This document shows positions 21,471 through 29,129 of a stretch of 30,791 nucleotides of DNA, piece after piece. Numbering within the stretch: the first letter of the stretch is position 1; each line of letters opens with the position of its first letter. The notes below the pieces were generated by a model that was not told the DNA's origin, ran no database searches, and saw nothing but the letters and a program-made list of their open reading frames with translations. Made by a program: the position numbers and the translations under genes. Source of the DNA: Lachnospiraceae bacterium (GTDB lineage: Bacteria > Bacillota > Clostridia > Lachnospirales > Lachnospiraceae); assembly GCA_009774375.1 (NCBI GenBank), contig VSNO01000031.1:1-30791 (forward strand), given 5' to 3'.

Positions 21471-23303
21471 ATGATTCAGAAAAGAGAAGATGTCAGAAAC
21501 GTAGCCATCATCGCCCATGTCGACCACGGCAAGACGACGCTCGTGGATGAACTGCTGAAACAGAGCGGCGTGTTCCGCGCAAACCAGGAGGTCGCCGAGC
21601 GCGTCATGGATTCCAACGACATAGAGCGCGAGCGCGGCATCACGATATTATCAAAAAATACAGCTGTTATGTATAAGAATACCAAGATTAACATCATCGA
21701 TACCCCGGGACATGCCGATTTCGGCGGCGAGGTTGAGCGTGTCCTCAAGATGGTGAACGGTGTTATCCTTGTCGTCGACGCGTTCGAGGGTGCCATGCCG
21801 CAGACAAAATTTGTGCTCAGAAAGGCGCTGGAGCTCAGGCTTCCCGTCATTGTCTGCATCAACAAGATTGACCGCCCGGAGGCGCGTCCTTCCGAGGTCG
21901 TCGAGGAAGTTCTGGAGCTTTTCCTCGAGCTCGACGCGGACGATTCCCAGCTTGACTGCCCCTTCGTGTACGCCTCTGCAAAGACAGGCGTCGCTTCTTT
22001 GGACGAGGACGGAGCAGGCGTTGACATGACACCGCTGTTCGAGACGATCCTTGACTATATCCCTGCACCGGAGGGCGATCCCGAGGCAGGCACACAGGTA
22101 CTGATCAGCACGATCGACTACAATGAATATGTAGGGCGTATTGGTGTCGGCAAGGTTGACAACGGCACCATCTCTGTCAACCAGGAGGTCATCATCTGCA
22201 ACCACCACGAACCGGACAAGCAGAAAAAAGTAAAAGTCAGCAAGCTCTACGAGTTCGACGGCCTGAACAAAATTGAGGTAAAAGAAGCCGGGATCGGCTC
22301 CATCGTCGCCATTTCCGGTATCACAGACATCCATATCGGCGACACGCTCTGCGCTGTCGACAATGTGGTTCCCATTCCTTTCCAGAAGATCAGCGAGCCC
22401 ACGATCGCCATGCAGTTTATCGTCAATGACTCGCCGCTCGCCGGACAGGAGGGAAAATATGTGACGAGCCGCCACATCCGTGACAGGCTTTTCAGGGAGC
22501 TCAACACAGATGTGTCGCTGCGCGTCGAGGAGACAGACAGCCCGGACTCCTTCAAGGTATCCGGGCGCGGCGAGCTGCATCTCTCTGTGCTGATCGAGAA
22601 TATGCGGCGCGAAGGATTTGAGTTTGCCGTCAGCAAGGCGGAAGTATTGTATAAGACAGACGAAAGCGGCAAGAAACTGGAACCGATGGAGCTCGCCTAT
22701 GTCGATGTTCCTGAGGAATTTTCCGGCACCGTCATCGAAAAACTCAGCCAGAGAAAGGGCGAACTGCAGAACATGGGCAAGGCAAGCGGCGGATACGCCC
22801 GCCTGGAGTTTTCCATCCCGTCGCGCGGCCTGATCGGATACCGCGGCGAGTTCATGACAGACACCAAGGGAAACGGCATCCTAAATACGATATTTGACGG
22901 TTACGGCCCCTACAAGGGCGATATCCAGTACCGTAAACAGGGCTCCCTGATCGCGTTCGAGGCGGGCGAGGCGATCACATATGGCCTGTATAACGCACAG
23001 GAGCGCGGCACTTTATTTATCGGGCCGGGAGCGAAGGTATACTCCGGCATGGTCGTCGGACAGAACGGAAAAGGCGAGGATATCGAGCTCAATGTCTGCA
23101 AGAAGAAGCAGCTGACGAATACGCGTTCATCCAGCGCTGACGAGGCTTTGCGTCTCACTCCGCCCAGGATCCTAAGCCTGGAGCAGGCGCTTGACTTCAT
23201 CGACACGGACGAACTGCTCGAAGTGACACCCGAGAGTCTCCGGATCCGGAAAAAGATCCTCGATCCCACGCTCCGCAAGAGATCCGGCATGAAAAAGCAG
23301 TAA
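21471..23303 (+). CDS. typA: Translational GTPase TypA/BipA
   Basis: This is a ribosome-associated GTPase of the EF-G class involved in 50S assembly and stress growth. From ATG 21471 (610 aa, GGAGG 10 bases upstream) it shows G1 AHVDHGKTT, the switch I region with RERGITILSKNTAV, G3 DTPGHADFGGEVERVL, G4 NKID and G5 YASAKTG. EF-Tu-like domain II and the EF-G III/V-like domains follow, with SGRGELHLSVLIENMRREG and PSRGLIGYRGEFMTDTKGNG. The BipA-specific C-terminal domain ends in KKRSGMKKQ-like residues. The length is normal. It has its own promoter and a terminator at 23382-23423. Confidence 0.97.
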   Translation: MIQKREDVRNVAIIAHVDHGKTTLVDELLKQSGVFRANQEVAERVMDSNDIERERGITILSKNTAVMYKNTKINIIDTPGHADFGGEVERVLKMVNGVILVVDAFEGAMPQTKFVLRKALELRLPVIVCINKIDRPEARPSEVVEEVLELFLELDADDSQLDCPFVYASAKTGVASLDEDGAGVDMTPLFETILDYIPAPEGDPEAGTQVLISTIDYNEYVGRIGVGKVDNGTISVNQEVIICNHHEPDKQKKVKVSKLYEFDGLNKIEVKEAGIGSIVAISGITDIHIGDTLCAVDNVVPIPFQKISEPTIAMQFIVNDSPLAGQEGKYVTSRHIRDRLFRELNTDVSLRVEETDSPDSFKVSGRGELHLSVLIENMRREGFEFAVSKAEVLYKTDESGKKLEPMELAYVDVPEEFSGTVIEKLSQRKGELQNMGKASGGYARLEFSIPSRGLIGYRGEFMTDTKGNGILNTIFDGYGPYKGDIQYRKQGSLIAFEAGEAITYGLYNAQERGTLFIGPGAKVYSGMVVGQNGKGEDIELNVCKKKQLTNTRSSSADEALRLTPPRILSLEQALDFIDTDELLEVTPESLRIRKKILDPTLRKRSGMKKQ

Positions 23304-23381
23304 GAAACTGCCGGTAAATCTCCTGGCATGCGTAACTGAATGGCAGTCCCTGTACAAAAATAACGCTTGTAACACATAAAG

Positions 23382-23423
23382 ATCCCCTGCATATATTATA
23401 AAAAACGTATGCAGGGGATTTTT
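23382..23423 (+). terminator. Terminator-like hairpin containing the sleC-like ribosome binding site
   Basis: ATCCCCTGCATA (23382-23393) and TATGCAGGGGAT (23408-23419) are perfect 12-bp arms, followed by TTTTT. The 3' arm contains AGGGGA, the ribosome binding site of the gene starting at 23424. Read-through from typA would therefore both terminate and mask that site. Confidence 0.8.
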
Positions 23424-24161
23424 ATGTCTAATATTATGAAAGCCGAAACCCCGGCCTATTCTGGAGATCTAACGATCAGCGTCACGTCATCGCTGGGCTT
23501 CATCCCCGTGAATGATGCCACGATCACGATATCTTATTCCGGCGATCCCGACACGGTCGTGCAGACACTTTCCACCAACGACTCCGGGCAGACCTCCACG
23601 ATCTCACTTCCTGCCCCGAATCTGTCCTACAGTACCGAGATCAGTGATGTCCAGCCTTATTCGGAATACAACATCTCTGTCACCGCTCCGGGATACGAGC
23701 CCGTATATATCTCTGGTACCGAGATCCTGCCTGATGTCACGGCTGTCCAGCCAGTCACCATGAACCCGCTTGAAGTCGAACCGCCGGGAGAGACTGAGGA
23801 CGATATCGTCATACCCGATCATACATTGTATGGCGAATATCCGCCAAAAATACCGGAGGACGAGATCAAACCGATGGACGAGAGCGGTGAGATCGTCTTA
23901 AGCCGCGTCGTAATTCCGGAGTATGTCATCGTGCACGACGGCGTCCCGCAGGACTCTTCCGCCCCCAACTACTATGTACGCTACACCGACTACATCAAAA
24001 ATGTCGTGTCGTCGGAGATCTATGCGACCTGGCCCGAGAATACGATCTACGCCAACACGCTGGCGATCATGTCGTTCACACTGAACCGGGTGTATACGGA
24101 GTGGTATGGGGGCTGGCAGTTATCCCCGGATTTTCTTCCCTTCGGAATGTCTCTTCACTGA
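23424..24161 (+). pseudogene. SleC-like spore cortex-lytic gene, 5' part, interrupted after codon 227
   Basis: Host codons run from ATG 23424 to 24106, where an integrated element begins; the remaining 18 codons to the stop at 24159-24161 are element DNA. The protein part has an N-terminal beta-rich domain (ISVTSSLGFIPVNDATITI, then SEYNISVTAPGYEPVY), a Pro/Glu linker, and the start of the second domain (TDYIKNVVSSEIYATWPENTIYANTLAIMSFTLNRVYTEWY). Joined in frame to 27678-28257 it gives 420 residues with a C-terminal peptidoglycan-binding domain. The order resembles clostridial SleC, which degrades spore cortex during germination. The family assignment is from memory. AGGGGA upstream of the ATG lies inside a hairpin. 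Confidence 0.8.
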
Positions 24162-25755
24162 TCTTAAATACGATCTTAATCTTATCCTTTCCAATCTCTA
24201 TCCTTTCAATAATCTTGGACAACAGCACCTTCTTCAAATGCGTATCCGCCTCCATAAACTCCTGTTCCCAGTTTGGTATGATCTGCGAGAATTTGTCAAT
24301 ATCACGGTTGTCAGGCTCTATCGCCTGATACTCCTGTTCTTTCTCCTCCAGCAGCCGTCCGAACCCTTCTTTTTGCTTTTCTTTCTCCTTTAACAGGCCA
24401 GACAGTTTCTCCGCGCTGAAGATCCCCTCGCCGCGCAATGCCTGCGGAATCTGTGATTCCAATGTATCAATATCCTTCTGCACTGCGCGCTGTTCTTTGC
24501 GGATCTCCTCAATCTCCCTGCGTATCACCTTTCGCGCTTTCTCCTGTTTTTTCAACAGATCCGTATAAACATTACTCTGCTTTAGCTTTGCCATATACTG
24601 TTTCACTTCTGCAAACACGACTGGCTCAATCTCGTCTGCACTGTACAGGACTGCCCCCTGACAGTTAGTTGACGCGTTCGCTCTCTGTGTACATCTATAT
24701 CTGCGGTTCATTTTCTTTACCTTAGTGCCATCTTTTAATGTCCACTGGTCATACCTCGAACCATTGGTCAGCCTGCACCCACAGGATGCACAATAGATCA
24801 ACCCCATCAATGGCAGACTTCCCGTTGTCGTGACCAGATCGGCTTCCTTTTTGTTATCAATATTTGACTTACGCTTTTCCCGCAGTTCCTGCGCTTTTTT
24901 CCATACAGAGGGACTTACGATCTGCAGCTCTTTTGACGGCTTTTCCGAAAACACCCACTCCTCCACAGGATTTCTCTGATAAGATTTCCTATGAGAACGC
25001 CTGTTATATGTAAAATATCCCATGTAAATAGGATTTTTCAGCCGGTCTGATATGGTACAGGCCTTCCATTCCCCTCCGTTAATCGCCGGAATGTGCTGCT
25101 CGTTCAGACGTTTTGCGATCGCATAGGCGCCCAGTTTTTCCTCGACTGCTAAACGGAATATTTCTCTCACAACATTTGCCTCACTCTCCACAATACGAAG
25201 TTCCTTCAGGCTCCTTCCATGGCTGCCAATCTCCCCATTGTACATCAATTCATAGCCGTAGGGGGCATAGCCCCCTGCGTGTTTTCCCTGTCTGACCATT
25301 TCCTGCTGTGCGGCTTTTACACGTTCCCCGGTTTTGCGCGACTCCCTCTCATTTGACCAGAACTTGATAAAAAGTGTGAGGCGGTCTGTATCTTCCTGCG
25401 TATCCAGCAGCCCTTCCTTAATGGTCCAGACTTCTATGCCAAGCTGATTGAGTGTCGCGATATACATATTGTACTCCTCTTTCCTGCCGATCCTGTCTGA
25501 CATAAATGTAAGCAGTACATCGAACTGATGCATTCTCGCATCTTCCAATATCTGTAACAGGACTTCTCTGTCCTGCACTGTATTCTTATATGCACTGACT
25601 GCTTTCTCAATATATTCCCTGTCAAACTCCCAGTCTGGACGCCCTTCGATATAATTTGCGATCTCCGCTCTCTGAACCGGTATATCGTCATCATGCAGTT
25701 GTTGTCTTGACGAAACACGAAGCAGGCTCCTCACACGTTTCTTTCTTTCTTCCAT
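24076..25755 (-). CDS. Large serine recombinase of the inserted element
   Basis: The 559-residue recombinase would integrate and excise the element. The resolvase domain (about 1-150) starts RVRSLLRVSSRQQ, with catalytic Ser15 followed by the downstream Arg in FMSDRIGR. The recombinase domain (about 160-270) has GGYAPYGYELM and ILNEQHIPAINGGEWKACTISDRLKNPIYMG-like order. A zinc ribbon follows (CASCGCRL and later CTQRANASTNCQG), then a coiled coil (about 390-480) and a C-terminal DNA-binding part. ATG 25755 has GGAGG 9 bases upstream. The last nine codons and the stop (24076-24106) are host sleC-like DNA, so the C-terminal tail depends on integration. It lies downstream of the 61-aa gene at 25854. 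Confidence 0.93.
   Translation of the reverse strand: MEERKKRVRSLLRVSSRQQLHDDDIPVQRAEIANYIEGRPDWEFDREYIEKAVSAYKNTVQDREVLLQILEDARMHQFDVLLTFMSDRIGRKEEYNMYIATLNQLGIEVWTIKEGLLDTQEDTDRLTLFIKFWSNERESRKTGERVKAAQQEMVRQGKHAGGYAPYGYELMYNGEIGSHGRSLKELRIVESEANVVREIFRLAVEEKLGAYAIAKRLNEQHIPAINGGEWKACTISDRLKNPIYMGYFTYNRRSHRKSYQRNPVEEWVFSEKPSKELQIVSPSVWKKAQELREKRKSNIDNKKEADLVTTTGSLPLMGLIYCASCGCRLTNGSRYDQWTLKDGTKVKKMNRRYRCTQRANASTNCQGAVLYSADEIEPVVFAEVKQYMAKLKQSNVYTDLLKKQEKARKVIRREIEEIRKEQRAVQKDIDTLESQIPQALRGEGIFSAEKLSGLLKEKEKQKEGFGRLLEEKEQEYQAIEPDNRDIDKFSQIIPNWEQEFMEADTHLKKVLLSKIIERIEIGKDKIKIVFKISEETFRREENPGITASPHTTPYTPGSV
24101..24117. other. attL of the serine-recombinase element
   Basis: Host GTG-GTA meets element TGGGGGCTGGC; the shared core is GTA at 24104-24106. 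GGGGCTGGC (24109-24117) is the inverted partner of GCAAGCCCC at the other end (27663-27671), 8 of 9 matching, as expected for a palindromic attP. Confidence 0.8.
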
Positions 25756-25806
25756 ATGCATTTTCCTCCATTTTCCTAACATTTTCATTATCAGGATTTG
25801 ATACTA

Positions 25807-25872
25807 AGGAACTGTTAAAGTATTAACTTTATACCGACTTGTCATCTGCAAAGTTAATTCTTAGCAGTTCCT
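25807..25872 (-). promoter_or_regulatory. Nested inverted repeats between the 61-aa ORF and the recombinase
   Basis: AGGAACTG (25807-25814) pairs with CAGTTCCT (25865-25872), and inside it TTAACTTT (25823-25830) pairs with AAAGTTAA (25850-25857). The structure begins in the last codons of the 61-aa gene and ends about 50 bases before the recombinase start. No T tract follows, so attenuation, mRNA processing or a protein site are all possible. Confidence 0.5.
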
Positions 25873-26039
25873 AACGCTCCAGACTCCGGCTTGCAAGATG
25901 ACATCTTAGCCAGAAAGTTTCTTTTCAAAATGGCGACCACTTCCTCTTCTACCTGCTGGTCATCTGCTGTCCCGAGAAAGGACAATTCCACTGTATACTT
26001 TGACGTTACTGTTTTTGTCACGGAATTTTTTGACGCCAT
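25854..26039 (-). CDS. Small protein of the element, 61 aa; candidate recombination factor
   Basis: From ATG 26039 (GGGAG 8 bases upstream) it reads MASKNSVTKTVTSKYTVELSFLG, then an acidic/helical part QQVEEEVVAILKRNFLAKM. It has no cysteines except one near the end and no membrane segment. I do not recognise the family with certainty; small transposon proteins of the TnpW type, encoded next to serine recombinases, have a similar beta strand plus helix layout. Being just upstream of the recombinase on the same strand, it is a candidate recombination directionality factor. That is inference. Confidence 0.6.
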   Translation of the reverse strand: MASKNSVTKTVTSKYTVELSFLGTADDQQVEEEVVAILKRNFLAKMSSCKPESGALGTAKN

Positions 26040-26181
26040 CGGCTTCTCTCCCACACAGTCACTTGTTGTTTCTACAATATGCGGAGACAATTTCAAAAAT
26101 ACATTATATTATTGTGTCTTAATCAAATGACATGATGCCGGGAGTGAACAATGATTACGGAATAGAATAAACAGTAATGAT

Positions 26182-26210
26182 TAGACAGATCAGAACTATA
26201 GTGGTAGAAT
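26182..26210 (+). promoter_or_regulatory. Promoter of the ArsC-like/AraC cargo pair
   Basis: TAGACA (26182-26187), 17 bases, TAGAAT (26205-26210), each 5 of 6, with a leader of about 30 bases to ATG 26247. Confidence 0.6.
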
Positions 26211-26246
26211 ATTCATATGAATTTAAAAAACCGAAAGGAGCATACT

Positions 26247-26606
26247 ATGAAACCAGTAATACTGTGTTATGAGAAATGTACAACCTGCAAGAAAGCGCTA
26301 AAGTGGGTGGAGGAAAAGGGATGTGACGTTCAGGTGCGTCCGATCAGGGAGGAAAATCCGTCCGTGGAGGAGTTAAAACAGTGGCATGAATCGAGCGGAC
26401 TGCCGCTGAAACGCTTTTTCAATACAAGCGGCAATCTGTATAAGGAAATGAAGCTGAAGGATAAGCTTGCGTCGATGAGCGAGGCGGAACAGTATCAGCT
26501 GCTGTCCACAGATGGCATGCTGGTGAAGCGTCCGATTCTGGTGACGGAAAACGGTGTCTGTCCGGGATTTCAGGCGGAACATTGGGAGCGTCTTTTGCGC
26601 GTGTGA
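26247..26606 (+). CDS. ArsC/Spx-family thioredoxin-fold protein
   Basis: This 119-residue member of the ArsC/Spx/MgsR family starts MKPVILCYEKCTTCKKALKWVE, with a CTTC redox pair after the first strand. It continues with VQVRPIREENPSVEELKQW, SGLPLKRFFNTSGNLYKE, and the cis-Pro region DGMLVKRPILVTENGVCPGFQAEHW. The family covers arsenate reductases, the RNA polymerase-binding Spx, and proteins of unknown role (YffB). The features here (RPILV, F-N-TSGNLY) suit the broad arsenate reductase-like/MgsR branch; the activity is uncertain. AAAGGAG precedes ATG 26247. It is 13 bases upstream of the AraC regulator, in one operon inside the element. Confidence 0.87.
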   Translation: MKPVILCYEKCTTCKKALKWVEEKGCDVQVRPIREENPSVEELKQWHESSGLPLKRFFNTSGNLYKEMKLKDKLASMSEAEQYQLLSTDGMLVKRPILVTENGVCPGFQAEHWERLLRV

Positions 26607-26619
26607 ATAGGAGCAGACA

Positions 26620-27618
26620 GTGATCACAGAAGAATTATACAGGGAACTAAAGAAGATCACGGAGGAAGAAGCACGTATTCTGAACGGTGATACAAAGATC
26701 GAGACAGCGATCTATATGTCACAGGAGGCAGCGGTCGAGGATGCGTATATTGTTGACGCGAAAAAGCTTCTGGATGCGGGGAAGCTGATCCAGGTGCGCC
26801 CGCACACCCGGTTTGTGCATTTCCCGAAACATACGCACAACTACATCGAAGTAATCTATATGTGCTGCGGCACCACGCACCATGTAATCGACGGGGAGGA
26901 TGTCTGGCTGCGGGAGGGGGAGATGCTCTTTCTGAACCAGAAGGCGGAGCAGGAGATCTATCCCGCGTCGGAAGATGATATTGCAGTCAACTTCATCATT
27001 CTGCCGGAATTTTTTGACTATGTTCTGAGAATGATCGGGGAGGAGAAGAACCTCCTGCGTGATTTTGTGATCGACTGTCTGACGGGGGAAAACGAGGAGG
27101 CGGGATACATGCACTTTAAGGTCGCAGGGATCCTGCCGATCCAGAATCTGGTCGAAAACCTGATCTGGTCGATCTGGAACAGGCAGCCCAACAGGCGCAG
27201 CATCAACCAGGCGACAATGGGACTGCTGTTTCTGCAGCTGATGAGCCATATGGAGCGGATGCAGACTAACACCGAGAACCGTGGACGCAGGCTGCTCATC
27301 GAGGTGTACGCCTATATCGAGGAAAATTACCGCGACGGGGAGCTGACAGAGCTTGCCGCACTGTTGAACTATGACGTGTGCTGGCTCTCGAAGGAGATCA
27401 AGAAGAGGACTGGGCGCAATTACACGGATCTCGTACAGGAAAAACGGCTGAACCAGGCGGCATATCTGCTGCAGAACACGGCGATGTCCGTCATGGATAT
27501 CGGGCTGTCTGTCGGATATGACAATCTGAGCTATTTTCACCGCATCTTCCAGAGGCAGTATGGTGTGACGCCTAGGAGATACAGAGTTGGCAGGATAAAC
27601 GCCGAGAAACAGCTGTAA
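26620..27618 (+). CDS. AraC-family transcriptional regulator with cupin N-terminus
   Basis: The 332-residue protein starts at GTG 26620 with AGGAG 7 bases upstream. Residues about 55-160 form a cupin sensor (TRFVHFPKHTHNYIEVIYMCCG, then VWLREGEMLFLNQ). The C-terminal 100 residues carry two HTH motifs of AraC type: LTELAALLNYDVCWLSKEIKKRTGRNY and MDIGLSVGYDNLSYFHRIFQRQYGVTPRRYR. Cupin-AraC proteins usually respond to a small carbohydrate or similar ligand; none can be named. It is the right-most gene of the inserted element, with its stop 59 bases from attR, and is presumably co-transcribed with the ArsC/Spx-like gene. Confidence 0.93.
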   Translation: MITEELYRELKKITEEEARILNGDTKIETAIYMSQEAAVEDAYIVDAKKLLDAGKLIQVRPHTRFVHFPKHTHNYIEVIYMCCGTTHHVIDGEDVWLREGEMLFLNQKAEQEIYPASEDDIAVNFIILPEFFDYVLRMIGEEKNLLRDFVIDCLTGENEEAGYMHFKVAGILPIQNLVENLIWSIWNRQPNRRSINQATMGLLFLQLMSHMERMQTNTENRGRRLLIEVYAYIEENYRDGELTELAALLNYDVCWLSKEIKKRTGRNYTDLVQEKRLNQAAYLLQNTAMSVMDIGLSVGYDNLSYFHRIFQRQYGVTPRRYRVGRINAEKQL

Positions 27619-27660
27619 GAACTTTCCCCAAGACTGCCTGTCCATTTTTACCCATAGTCC

Positions 27661-27680
27661 CAGCAAGCCCCGCCGTACCG
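27661..27680. other. attR of the serine-recombinase element
   Basis: Element CAGCAAGCCCCGCC meets host CCGCAACC at core GTA (27675-27677). GCAAGCCCC (27663-27671) is the inverted partner of the left-end GGGGCTGGC. Confidence 0.8.
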
Positions 27681-28257
27681 CAACCAGGGCTACAATTTCA
27701 CAATCACCTCCTCCACCGCCTACGACCAGAAGTGGATCCGCGGCAGGAACATCTACGAAAATATCAGCCGCATCGTGGACTCCATCTTCTCGAATTATCT
27801 GTCGCGTCCGGGAGTGCGCCAGCCGATCTTTACCTCCTACTGCGATGGAAACCGCGTCACCTGCAATGGGCTCTCCCAGTGGGGAAGCAAATACCTTGGC
27901 GACCAGGGCTACACTCCAATAGAGATCATCCGTTATTATTATGGAAATGACATGTACATCAACTCCACCACATACATATCGGGTGTTCCCTCATCATGGC
28001 CGGGCTATGATCTGACGATCGGTTCTTCCGGACAGAAAGTCCTGCAGATGCAGCAGCAGCTCAACCGCATCGCGCAGAACTATCCTGCGATACCGCGCAT
28101 CACTGAGGACGGCATCTTCGGAACAGGCACCGCCAATGCCGTCCGCACGTTCCAGCGCATCTTCGGCCTTGCTCCCACAGGTATCGTAGACTATCCTACC
28201 TGGTACAAAATATCTGAGATCTTTGTCGGTGTATCGCGCATTTCAGAGCCAGGCTGA
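27678..28257 (+). pseudogene. SleC-like spore cortex-lytic gene, 3' part
   Basis: This is the continuation of the gene at 23424. The first base completes the Tyr codon TAC; the frame then reads RNQGYNFTITSSTAYDQKWIRGRNIYENIS, continues with CNGLSQWGSKYLGDQGYTPIEIIRYYYG, and ends in a PG_binding_1 domain (SSGQKVLQMQQQLNRIAQNY, then DGIFGTGTANAVRTFQRIFGLAPTGIVDYPTWYKIS). It lacks its own start and ribosome binding site, so it is silent unless the element excises. The catalytic domain is divided by the insertion, so neither half should be active alone. No base changes or stops are visible, which argues against long-term decay. Confidence 0.85.
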
Positions 28258-28270
28258 ACTGCCGGACATT

Positions 28271-28921
28271 TCAGTCAAAATAATACAGCCTCTCGATCTC
28301 CTCGATCCTTGCGCGGGCACTCGTCGCCTCGACGATCTCTTTACACAGACGGTCATACTCCTCAATCGGTGCTATGACCGTCATTTCTACATCCGCCGCG
28401 TAAACACTGTCCTCTATACTGATATTTCTGCCCGCAAGGAGATACTGGATCTTCCCCACTGCGTTGTAGTCTGTCCTGACCAGCATCCTGACGCCAAAAT
28501 GCTGCCGGGCCGTCTCACACTTTGCCAGCGCATCCTTCAGCACACCCGAATACGCCCGGACCAGACCGCCTGTCCCCAGGAGCGTACCGCCAAAATACCT
28601 TGTGACTACAGCCGCAATATTTCTGATCCCGCTTCCGAGCAGCACTTCCAGCATCGGACGGCCTGCCGTACCGCTCGGCTCCCCGTCATCACTGCTCCTG
28701 GTGATCTGTGCCCTGCTCCCTATCACAAATGCAGAACAGTTATGTCTCGCATCATAATACTTTTTCTTCATTTCCTCTATAAAAACCGCTGCCTCCTCCT
28801 CGCTCGCCACAGGGCGGACTGTCGCTATAAATCTTGATTTTTTCTCCACAAGCTCCGCCTCTGCCCCTTTTACGAGCAGCACATAATCCTCATGCTCCTG
28901 ACCATTCCTATCCTTTTCCAT
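28271..28921 (-). CDS. yigZ: YigZ/IMPACT-family protein (UPF0029)
   Basis: The 216-residue protein shows the UPF0029 signature: EKKSRFIATVRPV, KKYYDARHNCSAFVIG, SSDDGEPSGTAGRPMLEVLLGSGIRNIAAVVTRYFGGTLLGTGGLVRAYSGVLKDAL. A C-terminal ferredoxin-like DUF1949 domain follows (about 140-210). The eukaryotic relative IMPACT acts in translation control; the bacterial role is unsettled. ATG 28921 has GGAGG 6 bases upstream; the longer frame lacks one and would cross a TATAAT (28956-28961, minus strand, with TG extension). It converges with the sleC-like 3' part with only 13 bases between stops and no clear terminator. Confidence 0.92.
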   Translation of the reverse strand: MEKDRNGQEHEDYVLLVKGAEAELVEKKSRFIATVRPVASEEEAAVFIEEMKKKYYDARHNCSAFVIGSRAQITRSSDDGEPSGTAGRPMLEVLLGSGIRNIAAVVTRYFGGTLLGTGGLVRAYSGVLKDALAKCETARQHFGVRMLVRTDYNAVGKIQYLLAGRNISIEDSVYAADVEMTVIAPIEEYDRLCKEIVEATSARARIEEIERLYYFD

Positions 28922-29065
28922 GCCTGTCCTCCATCCAAAAGTTTGTCTTCTTTTGATTATAACACAAACCAGACCTGTATAAAATGAAAAATACAAGACT
29001 ACACTAAGATTAAAGAATCCAGCCAGACAGAATATAAACTCTATGTAAACTCTCAAAAAAAATCC

Positions 29066-29094
29066 TTTATTTGCACAAGGTAATTTGCTATAAT
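29066..29094 (+). promoter_or_regulatory. Promoter of the PBP gene
   Basis: TATAAT (29089-29094) is preceded by TGC (extended -10). The -35 at 17 bases, TTTATT (29066-29071), is weak, which an extended -10 can compensate. Confidence 0.6.
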
Positions 29095-29129
29095 GAGAAG
29101 AATGAAATTTGCTTTACGGAGGTGATTCT

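Larger units (their letters stand above)
24107..27677. mobile_element. 3571-bp serine-recombinase element inserted in a SleC-like gene
   Basis: The limits follow from rejoining the host gene: with GTA as common core (24104-24106 and 27675-27677), host DNA on both sides reads GAG TGG TAC CGC AAC CAG (EWYRNQ) with no base gained or lost, and the frame stays open for 1263 nt. Inside are the recombinase at the left end, a 61-aa ORF, and an ArsC/Spx-like plus AraC pair on the opposite strand. The recombinase next to one end and a 2-3 base core are typical of large serine recombinase elements, which leave no target duplication. Confidence 0.88.

Noticed and set aside
21651..22580. 309-codon minus-strand frame opposite typA
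   Set aside because: Shadow of the highly conserved TypA frame; no start signals and no domain.
26719..27666. 315-codon minus-strand frame opposite the AraC gene
   Set aside because: Shadow of the AraC frame; its start has no ribosome binding site.
23424..28257. The two SleC-like parts as separate genes or a frameshift
   Set aside because: The 3' part has no start signals, and the parts rejoin exactly in frame at a recombinase att core, so insertion explains them better.
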